Source: an uncultured Eubacteriales bacterium (GTDB lineage: Bacteria; Bacillota; Clostridia; Oscillospirales; Butyricicoccaceae). Taken from it: a stretch of DNA of 64,000 bases. The notes below the pieces were generated by a model. It ran no database searches, had not been told where the DNA came from, and saw only the letters and a list, made by a program, of their open reading frames with translations. Below are positions 50,301-56,380 of this stretch, one piece after another (position 1 is the stretch's first letter; each line of letters begins with the position of its first letter). The position numbers and the translations under genes were made by a program. The stretch spans positions 124,001 to 188,000 of the forward strand of contig CAJTUM010000004.1 in NCBI GenBank assembly GCA_910579575.1. Direction: 5' to 3'.

Positions 50301-50625
50301 CCTCACCGCCAATGAGCGTACCGTCCGAATAACGAACATTGCGGGTCATAGCGGTCTCGCCATTGCGGGTATATTCAGGTGTGCGCCATGCTTTGAAAGA
50401 ACGAGAAGCACCGCACACAGCGCAGTTAAATGTTTCGCTTGTCACAACAGCGTTAGCATCCAGCTCATTGGTACGATTGGCAGCATTGAGCCAATGCTCG
50501 GCGGGGTCGTGGTAGTTGTCCTCCTGAGCGGCAAACGCCGTAGTGGAGAACATAGAGAGGGCGAGGACAAGCACCAGAAACAGCGCTGTCATTCGCTTTC
50601 CATTGGTTTTGATACAATGATTCAT
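47353..50625 (-). CDS. SLH-anchored surface protein with Cys-pair repeats
   Basis: 1090 aa from ATG 50625 (GGAGG upstream). Signal peptide 1-34. Residues 60-350 hold several CxxC pairs. Residues 395-700 contain about eight imperfect repeats of 35-40 aa, each with a C-x2-C pair and a GH or GY motif (VNPTCKTLGYTRYLCVECG, GHAWQSIVVRDATCEVGG). Then come three carboxypeptidase-regulatory/Ig-like repeats (705-880) and three C-terminal SLH domains (about 890-1075, YGYPDGTFGPERNMSRSEAAAIFARLL). SLH domains bind pyruvylated cell-wall polymer. Likely an element-borne adhesin or surface-exclusion protein. Confidence 0.85.
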   Translation of the reverse strand: MNHCIKTNGKRMTALFLVLVLALSMFSTTAFAAQEDNYHDPAEHWLNAANRTNELDANAVVTSETFNCAVCGASRSFKAWRTPEYTRNGETAMTRNVRYSDGTLIGGEGTGAVMDGTPGVNAYYTGYHWTKACCETCGTMNSNMGIGDYSFGKNVYWLYDCAPEFTEELPEQVKYEYADSTYHSKITTSGTYCCFCFGTNRTSDSKLERHNMQTEILPQIGNNRFAIVKHCKDCEYTSTSYVAAKSVVADYYGVVDGQPHTVTISDLSEAGVSTQIRYGNSATSCTLTSAPNYTEKGQYTVYYEINYTYSGVSMTENGVAYVWLHDETTAPDANCPCGCGDPDCDCQNKNCNGSCHNNGCSDKHNFVVLETVNPTCKTLGYTRYLCVECGKIEKRDYVNAIGHAWQSIVVRDATCEVGGKVLNICKNCGECEETTTPKGEHKYSVSVVKATCVSPGYTVKECEVCGDRHITDIQNAKPHNYEAITTPANCESGGYTLHLCKGCGSSFITDYTGALGHSFDKGTPVTSPSCTGEGVTEYRCEHCGYHYVDGDAASGHTPGEAATCTHPQLCTVCGAVLAQALGHSYKAEVTAPTCTEMGYTTCTCERCGESYKGDYVKPLGHKESDWIIDKEPTTDNEGSRHKECENCGEKLGTESIPKLYLTGTTDSKGEAVVGGYLVIVTDTDTKNPVSNAKVVLNKDGSLSIRLPNGRIIDYADQTTVTVKLVKDKTAVSDLPIAVTDKNDNYAAGKTDKAGQITIPSGSGNTNDDGKTTIGGEDAEGDRYTITVRVIDFETGRPIEGAVVTIGKTGNIIVKLPDGTDMDENNRITVIVTDNRKNPLEDKNVTVKGDLGQTASGKTDEDGTLTVPAVTVSEKHGVYIYGYPDGTFGPERNMSRSEAAAIFARLLAEKNGDKIPEVGTVTTKYTDIPANAWYAGYVKYLTNFGVVYGRGEGIFAPEAPISRAEFTVMAVRFFEAYGDGAADIVEKYEGFSDVSSGYWAAEYIKDAAIHGWVYGYGDGTFHADASITRAEIVTLMNRMLGRTADKAYIVKNLRYLNTFSDMSDKHWAYLAVMEAANAHTAVFDTTELWSK

Positions 50626-50922
50626 TGTCGAATCCTCCATTTTAGATTTTGGGCATAAAAAAACCGCAGTCCAAAACTGCGGAAACATGGCCCATTGTTT
50701 TTTCGGCTGTAAAGACCGCTCCTGCCAACTTCCCGAAAAACAGATAAAACTTGTGGCGGAATTTGCAGGGTAATCTTTTATCATACCAGCCGTTGCCTGT
50801 GGTCGTGAATGATGCGATTGCTGAGATAGACTGACTTAGGAGATAGAATAAAGAAAGAGACAGATTATTTTATCTCGGTAAGTCTGGTAGTTCTCAGGGG
50901 GTAAGAGTGTGAGATGGGGGAT
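50626..50922 (-). promoter_or_regulatory. Long leader of the SLH gene
   Basis: No gene. A TATGAT at about 50785 may be a -10. The leader has TTGGCAGG that could pair with CCCTGC upstream, a terminator at 50664-50682 and the ribosome binding site 25 bases later. This is the layout of an attenuator or riboswitch, though I do not recognise the class. Confidence 0.4.
50664..50682 (-). terminator. Leader terminator before the SLH gene
   Basis: CCGCAGT-TTTGG-ACTGCGG on the minus strand followed by TTTTTTT. It lies between a possible promoter and the start codon, so it controls expression rather than ends a gene. Confidence 0.75.
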
Positions 50923-51870
50923 TTAGCGGGAATCCCGCTCTGCCCTCCGACGCAGGAAGCTGGCATAATGCTCCAACGCTTTGCAGACATAATCCTCCGT
51001 CTGGTTCAGCGGCACAGATTTGGGGATAAGCTGTCTGACACGCTCCCCTCGGAGGACGATTTTTTCCTTTTGGTTCGGCTTTTCCTCCCCCATGATGGCT
51101 TGGATGACCTCGGTTGTCAGCTTGCCCTCTTCAAAGAATTTCCTCATGCGGATAGTCTGGTCGTGGGACGGCGTGGAATCGGTCATGTCGATTTCGTCCA
51201 CAATATCCCTCTGACAGTCCTCGTCCAGATAGGACAGCTCCACCGCAGGCCGCATTTTGATACGCCCCTCGTCCACGAATTGAAGCAACTCTGGAACAAG
51301 ATTTGTCAGGCGCACAAAACGGCGCACTTGGTCTTTACTGTCACCCAAAGCCTCGCCTACTATTTCGGCAGTCTCTTTCCCTCGTTCCAACTTCCCCGCC
51401 ACTGGCGTGGAAGTTAAGTCTGTGCGTTTGCCTTGTCTGCTCATAGCGTCCAATCGCATTTTGTAGGCAAACGCCTTTTCGCTGGGCAGGATTTGCGAAC
51501 GCTGGAAGTTGCTCTCCACCATGAGAATCGTGGCTTCATCTCTCGTCAGCTCCACGACCTCACAGCGCAGCGTGTTCATACCGGCAAGCTCACAGGCCCG
51601 TTTTCGCCGGTGTCCCGAAACAAGCTCATAGCGCCCATCGCCCTTTGGTCTGACGGTAGCCGGAGTAATCACTCCACGCTCCTTGATACTCTCCACAAGC
51701 TGGGTCATGTCCTCATCGTCCCGTACCTTAAAAGGGTGGTCGGGAAAGCTGTCGATCAGCTCAAGAGGAATGTCCCGTATTCTTGTGAGCTTCGCCTCGT
51801 CCCGCATTTCCTGCGTGGAAAACAGGTCATCGAGCGTCGGCAGAACGAAGTCGCTCTTTCTGCCTGCCAC
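50923..51870 (-). CDS. parB: ParB-like partition protein
   Basis: 315 aa. IRDIPLELIDSFPDHPFKVRDDEDMTQLVESI, VRPKGDGRYELVSGHRRKRACELAGM (the GHRR box) and the HTH stretch EIVGEALGDSKDQVRRFVRLTNL are clear ParB features. It overlaps parA by 44 bases. It acts with ParA in the maintenance or excised-form segregation of conjugative elements. Confidence 0.93.
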   Translation of the reverse strand: MAGRKSDFVLPTLDDLFSTQEMRDEAKLTRIRDIPLELIDSFPDHPFKVRDDEDMTQLVESIKERGVITPATVRPKGDGRYELVSGHRRKRACELAGMNTLRCEVVELTRDEATILMVESNFQRSQILPSEKAFAYKMRLDAMSRQGKRTDLTSTPVAGKLERGKETAEIVGEALGDSKDQVRRFVRLTNLVPELLQFVDEGRIKMRPAVELSYLDEDCQRDIVDEIDMTDSTPSHDQTIRMRKFFEEGKLTTEVIQAIMGEEKPNQKEKIVLRGERVRQLIPKSVPLNQTEDYVCKALEHYASFLRRRAERDSR

Positions 51871-52651
51871 TGGCTAACACCTCCCTTGTGAAGTCGGTAT
51901 AAGCCTTTGACGCTGGACTGCTCGGCTCATAAGCATAAATGCTTTTGCCCTTGGAGCTTACCTCGGCGGCTTTTACAGCGCTGGGTATGGAGGACTTGTA
52001 AATCCTCATCACGCTTCCAAAGTTCGCTCTGAGGGCTTCCACGGTGCTTCTGGCAAGGTTTGTTCGCCCGTCCACCAGGGTCAGCAGGATTCCATCGACC
52101 TTCAGATTCGGGTTGATGTGCTTCTTGACTTTGGAAACGGTCTGCAAAAGCTGGGTCATACCCTTTGCCGGAAGGTACTGCGCCTGAACAGGGATAATCA
52201 CGCTGTCAGCCGCAGCAAGGGCATTGAGCGTTATCATACCCAGCGAGGGCATACAGTCGATCAGGATATAGTCGTAATCGTCTTTTACCTGATTGAGATA
52301 TGTCCGCAGGGTGGTTTCTCGGCTCATCACCGTTACAAGGCTCATTTCCAACGCAGACAGCTCCAGATTGGCGGGAAGAAGATCTACATCCTCTTCATGG
52401 TGCAGAATCCCGTTCATGGGGTCGCTTGTTTCATCTCTCATCACCTCTGCCAGCTTTGTCGCCAGCGTGATAGAGAGAGCGTCCGTATCCTGCCAGCCAA
52501 GGCAGGTGGTAAGGTCGCCCTGCGGGTCTGCGTCAACGAGCAAGACCTTCTTGCCGTTCATCGCCAGTCCAATACCCAAGTTGACCGCCGTTGTGGTTTT
52601 TCCCACGCCGCCCTTCTGGTTGCAGATTGCGATAGTTTTGCAGTCGCTCAT
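51827..52651 (-). CDS. parA: ParA/Soj-like partition ATPase
   Basis: 274 aa from ATG 52651 with AAAGGAGG upstream. Deviant Walker A NQKGGVGKTTT at 10-20, VLLVDADPQGDLTTCLG (A'), and YDYILIDCMPSLGMITLNALAAAD (Walker B region). A cytoplasmic ATPase that positions element DNA together with the ParB protein. Confidence 0.95.
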   Translation of the reverse strand: MSDCKTIAICNQKGGVGKTTTAVNLGIGLAMNGKKVLLVDADPQGDLTTCLGWQDTDALSITLATKLAEVMRDETSDPMNGILHHEEDVDLLPANLELSALEMSLVTVMSRETTLRTYLNQVKDDYDYILIDCMPSLGMITLNALAAADSVIIPVQAQYLPAKGMTQLLQTVSKVKKHINPNLKVDGILLTLVDGRTNLARSTVEALRANFGSVMRIYKSSIPSAVKAAEVSSKGKSIYAYEPSSPASKAYTDFTREVLASGRQKERLRSADAR

Positions 52652-52719
52652 TCGGCTTACCTCCTTTCTCATAGATTCATAGCCGCAAGAACGGCTATGT
52701 AATGTGCTTTATTTGTCCA

Positions 52720-52925
52720 CGACACCCCAAGCACAACGGGAAGTCATCAGGCGCTCGGCTGCTTACCAAGTCCATAGGAGTCTCACCTCTGCCGGGTTCT
52801 CCGCCAGCCCCATAGGGAAGTATCATTATCCCCTGCACCTGTCATCGCCACCACCGGAAGCAATCCGGCTTTCGTTGTATAAGTTTTATCGCTCGCCCTT
52901 ACAGGGTCATGGCGCACCTACAAAC
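52720..52925 (-). ncRNA. Candidate structured RNA upstream of parA
   Basis: About 200 bases without a coding frame, upstream of parA on the same strand. Minus-strand sequence shows CCGGA-TTGCT-TCCGG and CTGGCGG-AGAA-CCCGGCAG type hairpins, purine-rich joins and a GACTTGGTAAGC segment. It looks like a folded RNA, not a promoter region. I do not assign a family. Confidence 0.4.
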
Positions 52926-53102
52926 ACGGCTTCGAGTTTCCTCTGATACAGGGAATGTACCTGATAAATGTGTATTCAGTTTTCAAAGAACTTGCGAGGT
53001 GTTTCGCCTCACACCCCCTAACAGCACAAAAAGGGCGAAAAATTAAACCACATTTTCAAAAAAATTTTTTCGGGCAGGATGACAGGCATGGAAAAGCAAA
53101 AA

Positions 53103-53139
53103 ACGCCCGTCACATTCCGCTCTGGAATGCAACGGGCGC
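53103..53139 (-). terminator. Terminator-like hairpin in the lysS-parA gap
   Basis: GCGCCCGTTGCATTCC-AGAGC-GGAATGTGACGGGCG on the minus strand with TTTTTTGCTTTT after it. One internal loop. It is the second of two terminators after lysS. The rest of the gap 52652-53334 holds the RNA candidate and the repeats listed nearby; no gene. Confidence 0.7.
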
Positions 53140-53148
53140 AACAAAAAA

Positions 53149-53170
53149 GCCCACCGATTTCTCGGTGGGC
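53149..53170 (-). terminator. lysS terminator
   Basis: Perfect 9-bp stem GCCCACCGA with a GAAA loop on the minus strand and TTTTTTG after it, about 165 bases after lysS. It also works on the plus strand (TTCT). Confidence 0.75.
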
Positions 53171-53240
53171 TTCTGTGCTATATAGATTTACAGAGACCTG
53201 CGGGGGCTTGCGAAGATTTGCATAATCGCTCCGCACTTTT

Positions 53241-53282
53241 TGTGGTACGGTTTTCGTAAATTGTGGTAAGTTCTGTGGTAAG
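53241..53282. repeat. Three TGTGGTA repeats near the element edge
   Basis: TGTGGTA at 53241, 53262 and 53274, the last two extended to TGTGGTAAG. They lie about 50-95 bases from the lysS stop and may mark the end or integrase-arm sites of the conjugative element. Short and only suggestive. Confidence 0.3.
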
Positions 53283-53334
53283 CTCCCTCCATAACCCTCT
53301 GTATGTCTCTGTGTATGAAGTTATACGAACTTAC

Positions 53335-54852
53335 TCAATCAATCGGCTTCATTGTGGGGAACAGTAAAACATCCCTGATGCTGGAAGAATCAGTCAGGAG
53401 CATGACCAGCCGATCCAGACCGAAGCCCAGGCCGCCGGTGGGGGGCAAGCCGTATTCCAGAGCCGTGATATAGTCGTAATCCACCTGGCAAGTATCCTTG
53501 GGGTTGGCCGCTTTGCGGGCGGCCACCTGCCCCTCGAAGCGTGCTTTTTGGTCGATGGGGTCGTTCAGCTCGCTGAAGGCGTTGCCAAATTCCATGGCGT
53601 TGATAAAATATTCAAACCGCTCGGTAAAAGCAGGGTCTTCCGGCTTGCGTTTGGCCAGCGGGCTGTTTTCCACCGGATAATCATAGATAAACGTGGGCTG
53701 AATCAAATTCTCCTCCACAAAGGCGTCAAAAAATTCAACCAACACCGCCCCTTTTGTGGCGTTGGAGGGGATTTCCACGCCCTTCTCCTTGGCGGCGGCC
53801 CGAGCGTCTTCGTCGGTCTTCCAGTCGTAATAATCGCAGCCAGAGTATTTCTTCACCGCTTCCGCCATGGTCATCCGCTCCCAGCGGCTCATGTCGATGG
53901 TCTTGCCCATATAGGGAATCGTCAAGCTGCCGCAGACGTTCTGGGCTAAGCGCTTATAAAGCTCCTCTACCAAATCCATCATGCCCTTGTAATCGGTGAA
54001 CGCCTGATACAGCTCGATGGTGGTAAATTCCGGGTTGTGCTTGGTGTCCATGCCCTCGTTGCGGAAGATGCGGCCCACCTCATACACCCGGTCAAAGCCG
54101 CCCACGATCAGCCGCTTCAGCGCCAGCTCGGTTTCAATGCGCAGATACATATCCATATCCAGGGTATTGTGATGGGTGACAAAGGGCCGGGCGGAGGCGC
54201 CGATCTCCAGCGGCAGCAGGATGGGGGTGTCCACCTCCAGAAATCCCTTTTCATCCAGATAATCCCGGATCTCCCGCAAAATGCGGCTGCGCTTGATAAA
54301 GGTGTCTTTGACCTCCGGGTTGACGATCAGATCCACATACCGCTGGCGGTAGCGCAGGTCCATGTCCTTCAGGCCGTGGAATTTTTCCGGCAGCGGCAGC
54401 AGGCTTTTGCTCAGCAGCTGGATCTGGTCCGCCTTGACGCTGATCTCCCCCATTTTGGTGCGGAAGACCTTGCCCTCCACGCCGACAACGTCGCCGATGT
54501 CAAATTTCTTGAAAGCGGCGTAGGCCTCGTCGCCCACGTTATCCCGGCGGATATACAGCTGAATATCGCCGGAGGAATCCCGCAGGTCGGCAAAGCTGGC
54601 CTTGCCCATCACCCGCTTGCTCATCAGGCGGCCGCCCAGGCGGACGGTGGTGTCTGTCTCCTGCTCCGGCTCCAGGTAGGCAAACTGCTCTTTGATGGCG
54701 GCGGCGCGGCTATCCACTGGATATTTGGTGATAGTAAACGGGTCTTCGCCGGCGGCGCGCAGGGCCTCCAGCTTGTCCCGGCGGATGCGCAGCAGCTCCC
54801 GCATTTCCTGCTCCTGAGGCTGCTGCTCCTGGTTCCGTTGTTCTTCGTTCAT
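53335..54852 (-). CDS. lysS: Lysyl-tRNA synthetase (class II)
   Basis: 505 aa from ATG 54852 with GGAGGA upstream; 54867 is less likely. OB-fold anticodon domain (residues 60-150) has VRLGGRLMSKRVMGKASFADLRD. Class II motifs are FLEVDTPIL, ETELALKRLIVGGFDRVYEVGRIFRNEGMDTKHNPEFT and GLPPTGGLGFGLDRLVMLLTDSSSIRDVLLFPTM. It charges tRNA-Lys. It follows greA in the same direction, a common Firmicutes pairing. Confidence 0.97.
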   Translation of the reverse strand: MNEEQRNQEQQPQEQEMRELLRIRRDKLEALRAAGEDPFTITKYPVDSRAAAIKEQFAYLEPEQETDTTVRLGGRLMSKRVMGKASFADLRDSSGDIQLYIRRDNVGDEAYAAFKKFDIGDVVGVEGKVFRTKMGEISVKADQIQLLSKSLLPLPEKFHGLKDMDLRYRQRYVDLIVNPEVKDTFIKRSRILREIRDYLDEKGFLEVDTPILLPLEIGASARPFVTHHNTLDMDMYLRIETELALKRLIVGGFDRVYEVGRIFRNEGMDTKHNPEFTTIELYQAFTDYKGMMDLVEELYKRLAQNVCGSLTIPYMGKTIDMSRWERMTMAEAVKKYSGCDYYDWKTDEDARAAAKEKGVEIPSNATKGAVLVEFFDAFVEENLIQPTFIYDYPVENSPLAKRKPEDPAFTERFEYFINAMEFGNAFSELNDPIDQKARFEGQVAARKAANPKDTCQVDYDYITALEYGLPPTGGLGFGLDRLVMLLTDSSSIRDVLLFPTMKPID

Positions 54853-54929
54853 AATTTCATCCTCCATGCCAAAAGCCGCGGCATTCCGCAGCGCCGCGGC
54901 CTCCTGATTTTCTTGCAGCCTTTCGGCCT

Positions 54930-55403
54930 TTAGCGGTCGATGGCGATAATGCGGTAGGTCACATTGCCCGCCGGCGCCTCCACAATTACCTCGTCTCCCA
55001 CGCCGTGGCCGTACAGAGCCTTGCCCAAGGGAGATTCGTCGGAGATGCGGCCCATCCCCGGGTTGGCCTCCTGAGAGCCTACAATCGAATATTCCTGGGG
55101 CTCGTCGTCGCCCTCTTCCATCACCGTCACCCGGGTGCCCATGCTGACGTGTTGGGTGGTAATGGAATCCTCATTGATAATCACCGCGCCGGCCAGGATA
55201 TTCTCCAGCTCGGCGATGCGGGAATAGAGCTTGCCCTGCTCGTTTTTGGCCTCGTCATACTCGCTGTTTTCCGAAAGGTCGCCAAAGGAGCGGGCCTCCT
55301 TAATCTGCTCGGCCACCTCTTTTTCCCGAACGGTTTTCAGATATTCCAGCTCGTCCTTGATTTCTTGGAGCCGCTTTTCGGTCATCATAAATTGCTTCTG
55401 CAT
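54930..55403 (-). CDS. greA: Transcription elongation factor GreA
   Basis: 157 aa. Coiled-coil N-terminus (MTEKRLQEIKDELEYLKTVREKEVAEQIKEARSFGDLSENSEYDEAKNEQ) with the catalytic D/E tip, then the FKBP-like C-terminal domain (SPLGKALYGHGVGDEVIVEAPAG). It stimulates transcript cleavage by RNA polymerase stalled on DNA. GGAGG precedes the start; lysS follows after 77 bases. Confidence 0.97.
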   Translation of the reverse strand: MQKQFMMTEKRLQEIKDELEYLKTVREKEVAEQIKEARSFGDLSENSEYDEAKNEQGKLYSRIAELENILAGAVIINEDSITTQHVSMGTRVTVMEEGDDEPQEYSIVGSQEANPGMGRISDESPLGKALYGHGVGDEVIVEAPAGNVTYRIIAIDR

Positions 55404-55480
55404 GATCTTCTTTGTCCTCCCTTTGTTCCGGCAAACGGGTCTGCGAATACCTTAAATTATAGGGGTCAGGCTCCCCCATG

Positions 55481-56236
55481 TCAAGCGCGGTTTTCCGCCG
55501 GCAGAGCTCGAATATCTTGAGGGCGAATCAAACCGTTTTCCAGCAGCATGGCGGCATACAGCTCCTCCGTCATGCCGGCGGGCTTCTGGGTTCGGGCCCA
55601 ATCGGGGGCCAGCAGCCGCAGGCCGGGGCAGCCGCCAGGGATCAACGCAATACCGTCCTGCTTTTCCGCCCCGGGAAAAGCGGCCAGCAGCCGGGCGTAT
55701 TCCGGCGGCGCGCTGCTCTGGCGAGCGATGCCGAAATCCTGGTAAAGCATATCCGCCAGATAATCCTCTCCCGCCTGGGTCTGGACAGTGAGATAACGCA
55801 CTTTGCCAGCCAACGCCCGAACGCATCGGACCACGTCTCGGTCCGCCCGCTGGGCGGCCACACACACCCAGGTTTTGTCCAAATCCGCCTTTCGGGCTTT
55901 CAGCTCGGCCATCACCGCCTGAAACCCGGCGGCAGGCCACAGCCGATCTTCTGTCACCGGCGCAAGCCCCGTTTGGACGACGGCGGCCCGCCAACGCTCC
56001 GCCGCCGCCGTTCGATGAACGCCCTTCTGCCGCAGCAGATTCAGCCCCTGCCGAGCCTGCTTTTCCAGCTCTTCCGCCCCCAGCCCCTGCCGCACAGGCC
56101 AGCAGACCTGCCAGAAAGCGGCGGTCTTTAGGCAGCGGGTCTGGATCTCCAGCCGGCTCAGAGGGTCCAGCCGCCATTTGAGCCGCTGTATCAGTCCCTG
56201 GGCCGGACGCTCCTCTATTTCAAAATATGCAATCAT
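55481..56236 (-). CDS. Hypothetical protein
   Basis: 251 aa with GGGAGG before ATG 56236. N-terminal helical part, then alternating strands and helices: LWPAAGFQAVMAELKARKADLDKTWVCVAAQR, VRYLTVQTQAGEDYLADMLYQDFGIARQ, GIALIPGG. The pattern is of a Rossmann-like alpha/beta protein. No signal peptide or membrane span. No family recognised; upstream of greA, separate from it. Confidence 0.8.
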   Translation of the reverse strand: MIAYFEIEERPAQGLIQRLKWRLDPLSRLEIQTRCLKTAAFWQVCWPVRQGLGAEELEKQARQGLNLLRQKGVHRTAAAERWRAAVVQTGLAPVTEDRLWPAAGFQAVMAELKARKADLDKTWVCVAAQRADRDVVRCVRALAGKVRYLTVQTQAGEDYLADMLYQDFGIARQSSAPPEYARLLAAFPGAEKQDGIALIPGGCPGLRLLAPDWARTQKPAGMTEELYAAMLLENGLIRPQDIRALPAENRA

Positions 56237-56316
56237 ACCCTTGCCTCCCTTATCCTGTCCCGTTTGCCCATCTATATGAACGCGGTCGGGGCCAGTATAC
56301 GGCGAGTGCGAAAAAA

Positions 56317-56332
56317 CCGGCCCATAGGCCGG
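56317..56332. terminator. Bidirectional terminator
   Basis: CCGGCC-CATA-GGCCGG flanked by AAAAAA and TTTT, so it works on both strands. It ends the SLH gene transcript (minus) 50 bases after its stop. Confidence 0.85.
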
Positions 56333-56380
56333 CTTTTCGCGGAAAAAGCAAGAATATTTTACTCATTCCGTTGATTTTAA

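Larger units (their letters stand above)
40871..53300. mobile_element. Integrative conjugative element segment (partial)
   Basis: ParA/ParB, ArdC/LPD-type giant protein, TnpV and several small conserved genes of clostridial conjugative elements are present. GC content is visibly lower than in the phage. Relaxase, coupling protein, VirB4, integrase and the rest of the giant protein are not in the window. The right limit near 53.2-53.3 kb is set by the lysS 3' region and is approximate. Confidence 0.75.

Noticed and set aside
47308..50658. Plus-strand open frame of 1116 codons opposite the SLH protein
   Set aside because: Antisense shadow caused by codon bias. The minus-strand protein has signal peptide, Cys repeats and SLH domains; the plus frame is featureless Gly/Val/Ile-rich.
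50640..50800. Cyclic-di-GMP riboswitch before the SLH gene
   Set aside because: The conserved GACGCAAAGC-like core was not found; only a generic attenuator layout remains.
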